Origin: an uncultured Brevundimonas sp.
GTDB lineage: Bacteria > Pseudomonadota > Alphaproteobacteria > Caulobacterales > Caulobacteraceae
NCBI RefSeq assembly: GCF_937863155.1
Contig: NZ_CALMFB010000011.1
Coordinates: 1 to 64,000, forward strand
Direction of reading: 5' to 3'
DNA: 64,000 nucleotides
Within the stretch, counting starts at the first letter, position 1, and every line of letters begins with the position of its first letter. The notes beneath the pieces were generated by a model. The model searched no databases. It was not told the origin of the DNA and was given only the letters and a program-made list of their open reading frames with translations. Both the position numbers and the translations under genes were made by a program. Below, one piece after another: positions 1-8,844 of the stretch.

Positions 1-37
1 ACGCGAACGGATCATCCTTGAGACGCTGAGACTTTCC

Positions 38-3000
38 ATGGCCAACGACACCCCCGCCGCCGCCCGCGACTATCGCGACACCGTCTTCCTGCCCGAGACG
101 CCCTTTCCGATGCGCGGCGGCCTGCCGCAGAAGGAGCCGGCGATCCTGGAGCAATGGGGCGACCTGTATGGCGACCTGCGCACGCTGCGCCAGTCGCAGA
201 AGGCGCCGCTGTATGTTCTGCATGACGGCCCGCCCTATGCGAACGGCGACATCCACATCGGCCATGCGCTGAACAAGACGCTGAAGGACTTCGTGGTCCG
301 CAGCCGCTTCCTGCTGGGCTATGACGTCGATTACGTCCCCGGCTGGGACTGCCACGGCCTGCCGATCGAATGGAAGATCGAGGAGAAGTTCCGCACCCAA
401 GGCAAGCGCAAGGACGAGGTCAGCAAGGCCGCCTTCCGCGCCGCCTGCCGCGAATACGCCACGGGCTGGATCGACGTGCAGCGCGAACAGTTCAAGCGGC
501 TGGGCGTCATCGGCGACTGGGACAATCGCTACGCCACCATGGACTTCGGCACCGAGGCGGCCATCGTGCAGGAGTTCCACAAGTTCAAGACGTTGGGCCA
601 GCTGTATCGCGGGTCCAAGCCCGTCATGTGGTCGCCGGTCGAGCGCACCGCCCTGGCCGACGCCGAGATCGAATACCACGACCATGTCTCGCCCACCGTC
701 TGGGTGAAATTCCCGGTCGCGGCCGCCGGCGACGACCAGCCGGACGACCTGCTGGCCTTCCGCCACGCCACGCCCTCGATCGTGATCTGGACCACCACGC
801 CGTGGACCCTGCCGGCCAACCGGGCCATCAGCTATGGGCCGGAGATCGCCTATGGCCTGTATGAGGTCACGGCCATGGAGACGGGGCTGGAGTTCGAGCC
901 CTGGGCCAAGCCGGGCGAGCGGTTCATCGTGGCCGACAAACTGGCCGACGATGTGCGCAAGGCGGCCAAGATCGCCGAATGGACGCGGATCGACGCCATC
1001 AACCCCTCGGGCCTGGAATGCGCCCACCCGCTGGCGCCGCTGCATCCCGGCTATGGCTTCGCCGTGCCCCTGCTGGCAGGCGATCACGTTACCGACGACG
1101 CGGGCACGGGCTTTGTGCACACGGCGCCGGGTCATGGCGCCGACGACTTCGAGGTGTGGAAGGCCCACGGCCATCACGAGGTGCCGGACACGGTCGACCC
1201 CGACGGCGCCTATTATGACCACGTCCCCCTGTTCGCCGGGCTGAAGGTGCTGGAGACCGAGGGCAAGAAGACCGGCAAATTCGGTCCGGCCAACGGCGCC
1301 GTCATGGACCGGCTGATCGAGGTCGGCGCCCTGTTGGCGCGCGGGCGGATGGAGCATTCCTATCCGCACAGCTGGCGCTCGCGTGCGCCGGTGATCTTCC
1401 GCAACACGCCGCAGTGGTTCATCCGCATGGATGAGGAGCTGGCCGGGGGCGACACCCTGCGTGAGATCGCCCTGCGCGCCATCGACGACACCGCCTTCCA
1501 CCCGGCCGCGGGCAAGAACCGCATCCGCGCGATGGTCGAGGGACGGCCCGACTGGCTGATCAGCCGCCAGCGCGCCTGGGGCACGCCCCTGGCGATGTTC
1601 GTGGACAAACAGACCGGCCAGCCCCTGCATGACGCCGAGGTCGACGCCCGGATCGTCGAGGCTGTCCGCACCGGCGGCGCCGACGCCTGGTTCGATACGC
1701 CCGACGCCGACTTCCTGGGCGCCCACGATCCGGCCCGATACGAGAAGGTCGAGGACATCCTGGACGTCTGGTTCGACAGCGGCTGCACCCACGCCTTCAC
1801 GCTGGAGCCGCGCACGGCCGAGGCGGGTTACACCGGCGACCGCCCGTCGCACTGGCCCGCCGACCTGTATCTGGAAGGCTCGGACCAGCATCGCGGCTGG
1901 TTCCAGTCGAACCTGCTGGAAGGCTCAGGCACCCGCGGCCGCGCGCCCTACCGGGCCGTGCTGACCCACGGCTTCACCCAGGACGAGAACGGCGAGAAGA
2001 TGTCCAAGTCCAAGGGCAACACCGTCGATCCGGCGGTGGTGATCAAGGAGAGCGGGGCCGACATCCTGCGCCTGTGGGTCGCCCTGGTGGACTATGCCGA
2101 GGACCAGCGGATCGGAAAGCAGATCCTGCAGACCACGGTCGACGCCTATCGCAAGCTGCGCAACACCGTCCGCTATCTGCTGGGCGCCCTGAACGGCTTT
2201 GAAGAGGCAGAGCGCCTGCCGCTGGACCAGATGCCGCCGCTGGAGCGGTTCATCCTGCACCGTTTGTGGGAACTGGATGGCCAGGTGCGGGCCGCCTATG
2301 CCGACTATCGCTTCCAGGACGTGGTGCGGCCGGTGCTGGAGTTCTGTTCCGGCGACCTGTCGGCCCTGTATTTCGACATCCGCAAGGACAGCCTGTACTG
2401 CGACCGGCCCGACGCGGTGCGCCGCCGCGCCGCCCGCACGGTGATGGATGAAGTCTTCCTGCGCCTGACCGCCTGGCTGGCGCCCCTGACCCCATTCACC
2501 ATGGAAGAAGCCTGGACCACCCGCTTCCCCGAGGGCGGCTCGAACTGCGCCCGCGTGATCCCCGAGACGCCGGATGCGTGGCGCAACGATGAGGAGGCCG
2601 AGCGCTGGGGGCAATTGCACTTCTTAATTGAAACAGCAATGGGCGCGCTGGAAAATGCCCGAAGAGAAAAGGTAATCGGCGGAGGTCTTGACGCCAAGAT
2701 TGTCCTTCTAACGGGATCTCCCGTGTCTAATTTCTTGAATAATCTAGGCGAAAACTCCGTAGAGCAGGAGTTGGCAGATCTGTTCAGAGTGAGTCGCGTT
2801 CGGCTACTGGATATCGACAACCCAAAATATCAAGACGAATGGCTTAGCGTAACAGGTGAAGCCTTTGCCGTGCCTGTAACTATAAGCACTGGCGTCGATG
2901 CACCGGTGAAGATGAAGCTCATCCCACTGTTAGCTGAACCCAAATGCGCCCGTTCGTGGCGGCGCGTGCCGGATGTCGGCTCGGACCCCGACTATCCCGA

Positions 3001-3055
3001 ACTGTCGGCGCGCGACGCCGATGCGGTGCGATGGCTGGACGCGCGGGCGGGCTGA
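38..3055 (+). CDS. ileS: Isoleucyl-tRNA synthetase
   Basis: Class I aminoacyl-tRNA synthetase that charges tRNA-Ile with isoleucine in the cytosol. At 1005 residues it is full length. The HIGH motif is at residues 73-76, the CP1 editing domain carries TWTTTPWTLP, and KMSKS is at 654-658. The C-terminus keeps the alphaproteobacterial KCARSW...DVGSDP segment in place of a complete zinc ribbon. Residues about 859-969 (2612-2944) are odd: by hand count only about 54 of 111 codons end in G or C, and tta, ata, aga and cta occur, while the flanks end almost always in G/C. The reading frame is intact and the ALEN.RREK.IGGGLDA stretch still matches the family, so the gene is probably functional. lspA, its usual neighbour, lies 3.3 kb away on the other strand. 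Confidence 0.98.
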   Translation: MANDTPAAARDYRDTVFLPETPFPMRGGLPQKEPAILEQWGDLYGDLRTLRQSQKAPLYVLHDGPPYANGDIHIGHALNKTLKDFVVRSRFLLGYDVDYVPGWDCHGLPIEWKIEEKFRTQGKRKDEVSKAAFRAACREYATGWIDVQREQFKRLGVIGDWDNRYATMDFGTEAAIVQEFHKFKTLGQLYRGSKPVMWSPVERTALADAEIEYHDHVSPTVWVKFPVAAAGDDQPDDLLAFRHATPSIVIWTTTPWTLPANRAISYGPEIAYGLYEVTAMETGLEFEPWAKPGERFIVADKLADDVRKAAKIAEWTRIDAINPSGLECAHPLAPLHPGYGFAVPLLAGDHVTDDAGTGFVHTAPGHGADDFEVWKAHGHHEVPDTVDPDGAYYDHVPLFAGLKVLETEGKKTGKFGPANGAVMDRLIEVGALLARGRMEHSYPHSWRSRAPVIFRNTPQWFIRMDEELAGGDTLREIALRAIDDTAFHPAAGKNRIRAMVEGRPDWLISRQRAWGTPLAMFVDKQTGQPLHDAEVDARIVEAVRTGGADAWFDTPDADFLGAHDPARYEKVEDILDVWFDSGCTHAFTLEPRTAEAGYTGDRPSHWPADLYLEGSDQHRGWFQSNLLEGSGTRGRAPYRAVLTHGFTQDENGEKMSKSKGNTVDPAVVIKESGADILRLWVALVDYAEDQRIGKQILQTTVDAYRKLRNTVRYLLGALNGFEEAERLPLDQMPPLERFILHRLWELDGQVRAAYADYRFQDVVRPVLEFCSGDLSALYFDIRKDSLYCDRPDAVRRRAARTVMDEVFLRLTAWLAPLTPFTMEEAWTTRFPEGGSNCARVIPETPDAWRNDEEAERWGQLHFLIETAMGALENARREKVIGGGLDAKIVLLTGSPVSNFLNNLGENSVEQELADLFRVSRVRLLDIDNPKYQDEWLSVTGEAFAVPVTISTGVDAPVKMKLIPLLAEPKCARSWRRVPDVGSDPDYPELSARDADAVRWLDARAG

Positions 3056-3092
3056 TCCGCCCGCCGGCCGCAGCGGCCCCGAAGGCGCCGGA

Positions 3093-4895
3093 TCACATCC
3101 GGTCCGGCGTCTCGATACCCAACAGGTCCAGCGCGATCTCAAGCTGGTCCAGCGCCGCCTTGGACAGGGTCAGGCGCGACGCCTTGGTCGCCTCGTCCGG
3201 CGCGACCAGCACCGGGCAGGCGGCGTAGAATTTCGAGAACGACTGGGCCAGGCGATAGGCGTGTTCCGCGATCAGGTGCGGCATCCGCTTGTCATAGGCG
3301 TCGGAAACCGCCTGGTCGAAGGCGTCCAGGGTCAGGGCCAGATCCCGCTCGGCCGGTTCGGCCACGACGATGGCGCCCAGGACCGCGCCCTGGTCCGCCG
3401 CCTTGCGCAGCAGGGATTTGATACGGACAGCCTGGTAAAGCAGATAGGGCCCGGTCTTGCCCTCGAACGACATGAACCGGTCCAGGTCGAAGACATAGCT
3501 GGTGGTCCGGGCGTTCGACAGGTCGGCGAATTTCAGCGCCGCGACCGCCACCTTGTGGGCGATGGCCTCGAACTCTTCGGTCGGGAGGTCGTCGCCCAGC
3601 CTGGCTTCGTGCAGCCGCTCGCGCGCCTTGTCGACGGCCATGGAGATCAGGTCGTGCAGCTTCAGCACCCCGCCGGCGCGGGTCTTGAACGGCTTGCCGT
3701 CCGGCCCGTTCATGGTGCCGAAGCCCAGATGCTCCAGCATGCCGTCGGCCGCATAGCCGGCCAGGCGCGCGGCGCGGAACACCTGTTCGAAATGCTCGGC
3801 CTGGCGTTCGTCCACGACGTACAGGATCAGGTCGGGGCCGATGGCGTGCTTGCGATCCAGAATGGTGGCCAGGTCGGTGGTCCCGTACATGGCCGAGCCT
3901 TCGGAACTGATGACCAGCAGGGGCGGCGGGCTGGGCGCCTCGATCACCGAGCCGTCGGCCAGCTTCTTCTTGCGCGTCTCGCCGGGGCCGGCGACGTGGA
4001 CCACGCGGGCGCCGTCGTCCTCGACCAGCAGGCCGGTGCTCTCCAGATGGGCGATCATCTCGGCCATGCGGGGATCGGCGTCGCTTTCGCCGTTCCACAG
4101 GTCGAAGGTGACGCCCAGGGCGCCGAACTCACGCTCCAGCGCGGTGCGGCTGACGGCGACGAAATGGGCCCACAGGGCGCGATAGCCGGCGCGGCCGGCC
4201 TGCAGCTCGGCCGTCGCCTTGCGGGCGCGGTCGCGGAAGGCGGGGTCTTCCTTGGCCTTGCCGGCGGCCTGGGGATACAGGCGCTCCAGGTCGTCCAGGG
4301 TCACGGGGCTGTCGGCCGGGAACGGCCCGTCGCCCTCGGCCATGAAGGCGTCGGCCTTGCCCTCGTCGGCGCAGGCGACGATCAGCAGACCCATCTGGAA
4401 GCCCCAGTCGCCGAAATGGGCGTCGCCCCAGACGGCATCCCCCCGGAAGCGGAACAGGCGTTTCAGGCTTTCGCCGATGATCGAGCTGCGCAGGTGGCCG
4501 ACGTGCATCGGCTTGGCCACGTTCGGCCCGGCGTAGTCGATCAGCACCTTGCGCGGCGTCGCCACGGTCGAGGCCCCGCCGTGGTCGGCGTCGGCGGCCG
4601 CTTCACCCGCGCGGGCGGCCAGGGCGGCGTCGGACACCTTCAGATTGATGAAGCCGGGTCCGGCCACCTCGACCGAGGCCAGGCGCGGATCGTCAGTCAG
4701 GCGCGCGGCGACGCTGGCGGCCAGATCGCGCGGATTGGCGCCGACCGACTTGGCGGCGGCCAGGGCGCCGTTCGACTGGAAATCCGCCAGATCGGGGCGG
4801 TCAGAGGCGGTGACGCGGATGTTCGATCCCGCCACGCCTTCGGCGGCGAAGGCGGCGGTGACCGCTTCGCCCAGCGCCGTTCTGAGGTCGGTCAT
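3093..4895 (-). CDS. argS: Arginyl-tRNA synthetase
   Basis: Class I synthetase charging tRNA-Arg, 600 residues, a normal length. The N-terminal Add-1 type domain is followed by the [16 protein letters not shown] signature, whose HVGH is the HIGH motif, and the C-terminus is the helical anticodon-binding (DALR) domain ending [10 protein letters not shown]. No canonical KMSKS is visible, which is usual for many ArgS. The ATG overlaps the stop of the upstream exported-protein gene (ATGA), suggesting translational coupling. It converges on ileS with a 37 bp gap. In related genomes, as I recall, argS sits between dgt and the SPOR gene; here those two are adjacent at 22.5-24.6 kb without it, so argS seems to have moved. 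Confidence 0.98.
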   Translation of the reverse strand: MTDLRTALGEAVTAAFAAEGVAGSNIRVTASDRPDLADFQSNGALAAAKSVGANPRDLAASVAARLTDDPRLASVEVAGPGFINLKVSDAALAARAGEAAADADHGGASTVATPRKVLIDYAGPNVAKPMHVGHLRSSIIGESLKRLFRFRGDAVWGDAHFGDWGFQMGLLIVACADEGKADAFMAEGDGPFPADSPVTLDDLERLYPQAAGKAKEDPAFRDRARKATAELQAGRAGYRALWAHFVAVSRTALEREFGALGVTFDLWNGESDADPRMAEMIAHLESTGLLVEDDGARVVHVAGPGETRKKKLADGSVIEAPSPPPLLVISSEGSAMYGTTDLATILDRKHAIGPDLILYVVDERQAEHFEQVFRAARLAGYAADGMLEHLGFGTMNGPDGKPFKTRAGGVLKLHDLISMAVDKARERLHEARLGDDLPTEEFEAIAHKVAVAALKFADLSNARTTSYVFDLDRFMSFEGKTGPYLLYQAVRIKSLLRKAADQGAVLGAIVVAEPAERDLALTLDAFDQAVSDAYDKRMPHLIAEHAYRLAQSFSKFYAACPVLVAPDEATKASRLTLSKAALDQLEIALDLLGIETPDRM

Positions 4896-5596
4896 TGCGC
4901 GCCGGGGGCCGGGCTGTTGGGGGCCGGGGTGTTGGGCGCGCCGGCCTGCATGCGGAAGCGGCTGCCGGTGCGGTTGAACTCGGCCATCTCGGGCGTGACC
5001 TCGAAGCCGATCAGAATCTCGAAATTATCGCCCGACACCGTCGCGGACGACCGCGGGATGACGATGGTCTGGTCCTGAGTGATCGAGGCGGTCTGCTGAC
5101 CCTCGAAATTGACCGGCAGGTCGAAATATTCCTTGGCCAGGACGGCGCGGTTCCGCTCGGTCACCGCCACCCAGTAGCGATAGGTGCGGGCGTCGCCCTG
5201 GGCCTGCGGACCCCGGCCCAGGTTGAACAGGGTGCGCATTTCGACGGTGATCGGTTCGTCCGACTGATAGCCGCAGTCCGAAACCACGCCCTCGATCTCG
5301 CCGGTATAGCCGACGGTCTGCAGCGACGGACGGCCCTCGGTCATTTCGACGTAGCGCGCGCCTTCGTACAGGATTTTCACATAGGGGCACGGGCCGGCCG
5401 CGGCGCGGCGGCGCAGCGGCTGGATGCGCGGCCGGTTGCTGCGTTGCTCGGCGTCGGTGTCGCGGCGGCCCTCGGTGCTGCGGCTGCCGCGCTGGGCGAC
5501 CTGCGCCTCGGCGTCGGTGACCGTCAGGCCATTGAGCACAAAGCCTCCCGTCAGGGCGGCGGCGGTGGCGGCGAAGGCGAAAAGAGCGCGGCGCAT
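4892..5596 (-). CDS. Exported protein of unknown function upstream of argS
   Basis: Predicted periplasmic protein of 234 residues. The ATG at 5596 is chosen because it begins an arginine-rich n-region (MRRALFAF) and a hydrophobic segment ending in an AEAQ-type cleavage site; the longer frame to 5692 would need a TTG start and has no signal. After a basic linker the mature domain starts with [18 protein letters not shown], has a second cysteine in [11 protein letters not shown], and ends in a Pro/Ala-rich tail. The stop overlaps the argS start (ATGA). I recognise it only as a conserved alphaproteobacterial exported family and cannot assign a function. Confidence 0.8.
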   Translation of the reverse strand: MRRALFAFAATAAALTGGFVLNGLTVTDAEAQVAQRGSRSTEGRRDTDAEQRSNRPRIQPLRRRAAAGPCPYVKILYEGARYVEMTEGRPSLQTVGYTGEIEGVVSDCGYQSDEPITVEMRTLFNLGRGPQAQGDARTYRYWVAVTERNRAVLAKEYFDLPVNFEGQQTASITQDQTIVIPRSSATVSGDNFEILIGFEVTPEMAEFNRTGSRFRMQAGAPNTPAPNSPAPGAQ

Positions 5597-5725
5597 CGAA
5601 AGCAATCCAACCGAAGAATGGTGAGCAGCGCCGGGACCGGCGTCGATCCCGCCACGCTCGGTGCTGATAGCGGCTAAAGCGAGGCGCGGCAAACCGACGC
5701 CCCCCTCAGGCGATACGCCGCCGGA

Positions 5726-6289
5726 TCAGAGGCCCGGCAGCTTGAAACCGCTGCGGCGCGGCGCGATCAGGATGCCCGACTGATTGCCGGTCAGGGCCTG
5801 CAGGCGCTCGTACTCGCTGGCGGAATCGATGGTGATGGCGCCCGAAGACGTCTGGGCGGTCGTCGGGGCCTGGCTGGCGGCGTCGCCACGGCGCCAGAAC
5901 AGCACGCGATCCGCGAAGCTGGCGTCCTTGTGGGCCAGGTCGCCGAACTCGTCGTCGATGACATAGCGGGCCAGCGGATCGGCGCGATCGGCGCCGGCCT
6001 GGGCGGCCAGGACCTGTTCACCCGGCGTGCGGGTCACGGCCTGGCGCTGGCCCAGCAGAATCTGGCGCGCGGCGCTTTCGGGGGCCAGTTCCTGGGGACG
6101 CGGCTGACCCGGCGTCGGCGGACGCAGGCCGTATTCCGGCGGCACCGTCAGCGGAGCGGTCGAGACGGTCACGAACTCGTCCGGCACCACCTTGGTCAGG
6201 CCGATCGACTGGCGAAGACCGCCACAGGCGCCCAGGGCCAGGGTCGAGACGGCGATCAGGGACACAACGGCGGCGCGGCGGATTCGCAT
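5726..6289 (-). CDS. DUF3035-type lipoprotein
   Basis: Small outer-envelope lipoprotein of 187 residues. The ATG at 6289 begins MRIRRAAVVSLIAVSTLALGAC, a lipoprotein signal with a LGAC lipobox, so the mature N-terminal residue would be the lipidated cysteine. The PPEYGLRPPTPGQPRPQE stretch is typical of DUF3035 proteins. The C-terminus ends in a GFKLPGL tail. It follows lspA, the lipoprotein signal peptidase that would process it, by 61 bp and is likely co-transcribed. The ileS-lspA-DUF3035 order is common in this group as I recall; here ileS lies apart. Function unknown. Confidence 0.85.
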   Translation of the reverse strand: MRIRRAAVVSLIAVSTLALGACGGLRQSIGLTKVVPDEFVTVSTAPLTVPPEYGLRPPTPGQPRPQELAPESAARQILLGQRQAVTRTPGEQVLAAQAGADRADPLARYVIDDEFGDLAHKDASFADRVLFWRRGDAASQAPTTAQTSSGAITIDSASEYERLQALTGNQSGILIAPRRSGFKLPGL

Positions 6290-6350
6290 GGACGTTTCAG
6301 GCTCCGGGGCGCGGGATGCGCGCGAACTCGGGATTAGGAAGACCGCGTCA

Positions 6351-6854
6351 TTACGACTTTTCGTGGGCCACGCCAACCTTGGCCGCCTGCTCGACGCGGA
6401 TGATGTCCAGCACCAGCAGCACCACGCCGATGGTGATGGCGCTGTCGGCGACGTTGAACACCCACGGGAACACGCCCGTGCCCGACAGGTCGACGAAGTC
6501 CACCACATAGCCGAACCGGATGCGGTCGATCACATTGCCCAGGGCGCCGCCCATCACCAGACCCAGCGCCGTGGTCAGCAGGCGCCGCTCGGACTTCATC
6601 GCCCACAAGGCCAGCAGGCCCGACATGGCGATGGCGAACACCGTCAGGCCCCACCGCGCCGCGCCGCCGCCGAACAGGCCGAAACTGACGCCCGTGTTCT
6701 CGACCCAGGTGAAGTTCAGGATCGGCGGCAAAATCGGGATGGACCGCATTTCACGCAGATCCATGCCGATCATCCACGCCTTGGTGATCTGATCCAGCAC
6801 GATGACGGCCAGGGCGAAGACATAGGCGACGATGGCGAGGCGGGTGATCTTCAT
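6351..6854 (-). CDS. lspA: Lipoprotein signal peptidase (signal peptidase II)
   Basis: Inner-membrane aspartyl protease that removes the signal peptide from diacylglyceryl-prolipoproteins. It has 167 residues and four membrane segments. The two catalytic aspartates are in GNVIDR and FNVADSA, both intact, and WVENTGVSFGLF is the conserved loop. The ATG at 6854 (MKITRLAIVAYVFALA) is preferred over upstream in-frame starts because it begins directly before the first membrane helix. It is the first gene of a short unit with the DUF3035 lipoprotein and is divergent from the deaminase at 6965. Confidence 0.96.
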   Translation of the reverse strand: MKITRLAIVAYVFALAVIVLDQITKAWMIGMDLREMRSIPILPPILNFTWVENTGVSFGLFGGGAARWGLTVFAIAMSGLLALWAMKSERRLLTTALGLVMGGALGNVIDRIRFGYVVDFVDLSGTGVFPWVFNVADSAITIGVVLLVLDIIRVEQAAKVGVAHEKS

Positions 6855-6964
6855 CTCGCGCCGGTAGCAGGAACCGGCGCGCGGGCGAAGGGGGTAAATG
6901 CGCCGCCGCATGGCCTTCTCGCGCCGGGGCCGACAGGTCATTATGCGGCGGCAAGGAGATCGCC

Positions 6965-7972
6965 ATGTCCCTGGACGCCTATATCGACGGCCTGCCCAAG
7001 GCCGAACTGCACCTGCATATCGAGGGCAGTCTGGAGCCGGAACTGATGTTCGAGCTGGCCCGGCGCAACGGCGTCGCGATTCCGTTCGACAGCGTCGAGG
7101 CCGTGCGCGCGGCCTATGACTTCTCCAACCTGCAGGACTTCCTGGACATCTATTACGCCGGGGCGAACGTGCTTTTGACCCGCCAGGACTTCCACGATCT
7201 GGCCTTCGCCTATTTCCGGCGCGCGGCCGCCGACAATGTGCGCCACGCCGAAATCTTCTTCGACCCCCAGACCCACACGGATCGCGGCGTGGCCATGCAG
7301 ACGGTGATCGAAGGCCTGTGGGACGGCATGACGCGCGCCGAAGCCGAACTGGGCGTCACCTCCAAACTGATCCTGTGCTTCCTGCGCCATCTGGACGAGG
7401 ACGCGGCCCTGGCGACGCTGGAGGCCGCCCTGCCCTGGCGCGACCGGATCGCGGGGGTGGGCCTGGATTCGTCCGAGGTCGGCCATCCGCCGTCGAAATT
7501 CCAGCGCGTCTTCGCCCGCGCCCGCGACCTGGGCTTCAAGCTGTGCGCCCATGCGGGGGAAGAAGGCCCGCCGGCCTATGTGCATGAGGCGATGGACCTG
7601 CTGCGCATCGACCGCATGGACCACGGCAACCGGTCGATGGAGGACGAGGGGCTGATCCGCCGTCTGGCGGACGAACAGATGACCCTGACGGTCTGCCCCC
7701 TGTCGAACCTGAAGCTGTGCGTGGTCAAGGATCTGAAGGACCACCCGGTCCCCGAGATGCTGCGCCGGGGCCTGCATGTGACCCTGAATTCGGACGACCC
7801 GGCCTATTTCGGCGGCTATGTGAACGCCAACTATCGCCAGTTGGCCGCTGCGGTCGGCCTGAGCCGCGAACAGGTGACGCAGATGGCCCGCAACAGCTTC
7901 GAAGGCAGCTTCCTGAGCGAAGCCGAAAAAGCGCGTCATCTGGCTGAAATCGACGCCTACGCCGCCGCATAG
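6965..7972 (+). CDS. add: Adenine/adenosine deaminase (Add family)
   Basis: Zinc amidohydrolase of 335 residues in the adenosine deaminase superfamily. Metal and catalytic motifs are LPKAELHLHIEGS at the N-terminus, CAHAGEEGPP, DRMDHGNR, and LNSDDPAYFGGY near the end. The PLSNLKL and SDDPAYFGGY variants are those I associate with the adenine deaminase (EC 3.5.4.2) branch rather than classical adenosine deaminase, so the preferred substrate may be adenine. Either way it serves purine salvage, making hypoxanthine or inosine. A good Shine-Dalgarno (AAGGAG) lies 8 bases before the ATG. A strong terminator follows at once, so it is probably monocistronic. Confidence 0.92.
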   Translation: MSLDAYIDGLPKAELHLHIEGSLEPELMFELARRNGVAIPFDSVEAVRAAYDFSNLQDFLDIYYAGANVLLTRQDFHDLAFAYFRRAAADNVRHAEIFFDPQTHTDRGVAMQTVIEGLWDGMTRAEAELGVTSKLILCFLRHLDEDAALATLEAALPWRDRIAGVGLDSSEVGHPPSKFQRVFARARDLGFKLCAHAGEEGPPAYVHEAMDLLRIDRMDHGNRSMEDEGLIRRLADEQMTLTVCPLSNLKLCVVKDLKDHPVPEMLRRGLHVTLNSDDPAYFGGYVNANYRQLAAAVGLSREQVTQMARNSFEGSFLSEAEKARHLAEIDAYAAA

Positions 7973-7973
7973 A

Positions 7974-7999
7974 AAAGGCCCCGACGAACCGGGGCCTTT
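7974..7999 (+). terminator. Rho-independent terminator after the deaminase gene
   Basis: Perfect 9 bp inverted repeat (AAAGGCCCC / GGGGCCTTT) with an 8-base loop, starting two bases after the stop codon. The A and T ends of the stem let it work for both the deaminase and the convergent gene ending at 8024. Confidence 0.85.
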
Positions 8000-8023
8000 C
8001 CGTTCCTTAGAAGCTGAAGGCGA

Positions 8024-8686
8024 TCAGTCCTTCTTCAGATCCTTCTGGCTGCCGACGCCGCCATCGGCCACGTCGCCGACGATCGGATTGTCGGCGCGGT
8101 TGGTGCGCCAGGTGTCGAAGTCCGACGAGAATTTCTGACGCCGCTCGCTGCGCCAGTCGTCATAGTCGCGGTCGAATTTCTGCATCTGCTGCTCGCGCCA
8201 GTGCAGATAATCCGGCTCGTAATCGCGCCGATTGTCCTGCCCCGAGCCTTCCCAGATCTGGGCGCCGGGGGCATGGCTGGTCGCGCGATAGGCCCGGGCG
8301 TCTTCCTGATCGCGCGATTGATAGGCGCCATAGGCGCGGCTGACGCCATAGTCGCGGCCGAATTCGCCCGACCGCGGCTGGCGTTCGGATCGGCTCTGAT
8401 CCCGACCCCAGGTCTCGCGGCCGCCATAGGTGCGTGACGGCGGATCGGACCGCGCGCCATAGGCGTCACCCCAATCGTCGCGATCGCGATAGGCGCGGCT
8501 GTCGTCCTGGCGGGCGTACTGGCCAGAGCCTTCGGTGCGCCCGAACGCGCGCTCGGCCCCGGCCCAGCTGCGCCCTTCGCCACGGGCGCGGGCGCCGTCG
8601 TTCCAGTTGACGTCATCCTCGTCGCGCAGGCGATCGCGGCGGTCCTGTTCGGTCCATCGGCCCTGATTAGAATATCGGTTCGGCAT
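8024..8686 (-). CDS. Arg/Asp/Tyr-rich low-complexity protein, function unknown
   Basis: Soluble protein of 220 residues with no signal peptide or membrane helix. The first two thirds are a disordered mix of Arg, Asp, Gly, Tyr and Ser with repeated RxYGxx and RDxDDWGDAYG elements. The last third is more ordered: YLHWREQQMQKFDRDYDDWR followed by SERRQKFSSDFDTWR, which reads as two aromatic/charged helices. I have seen similar HWR-Q-FDxDY-WR tails in alphaproteobacterial stress-associated proteins, but the link is weak. AGGGAG lies upstream of the ATG. The gene shares a terminator region with the convergent deaminase. Confidence 0.75.
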   Translation of the reverse strand: MPNRYSNQGRWTEQDRRDRLRDEDDVNWNDGARARGEGRSWAGAERAFGRTEGSGQYARQDDSRAYRDRDDWGDAYGARSDPPSRTYGGRETWGRDQSRSERQPRSGEFGRDYGVSRAYGAYQSRDQEDARAYRATSHAPGAQIWEGSGQDNRRDYEPDYLHWREQQMQKFDRDYDDWRSERRQKFSSDFDTWRTNRADNPIVGDVADGGVGSQKDLKKD

Positions 8687-8822
8687 CGGCGTGACTCCCT
8701 TATGGATGGCGCCGGCCGGCCTGCATGGCCGCCAGCGTCTTGCCCCAAGGTCAACCCGCGCCCAAAGCCCTTGTTCCTACAGCCAAGTTTGAAAACTGGC
8801 CGGCGGGTTCAATCGCACTTTT

Positions 8823-8837
8823 GTTCCTGCTATGTTC
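8823..8837 (+). promoter_or_regulatory. Alphaproteobacterial SOS box (LexA site)
   Basis: Exact GTTC-N7-GTTC match, the alphaproteobacterial LexA consensus, centred 15 bases before the polymerase start codon; a further GTTC follows at 8839-8842. A repressor bound here would cover the promoter or start site of the Y-family polymerase gene. Confidence 0.8.
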
Positions 8838-8844
8838 TGTTCTG

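Noticed and set aside
2973..5078. Open frame of 701 codons opposite argS
   Set aside because: A shadow produced by high GC; argS on the other strand has all family motifs. The same holds for other long opposite-strand frames, e.g. over ppdK, the M16 gene and the Sel1/beta-helix genes.
5597..5692. TTG-initiated extension of the exported protein upstream of argS
   Set aside because: It would bury the signal peptide behind 32 non-hydrophobic residues; the ATG at 5596 starts the signal directly.
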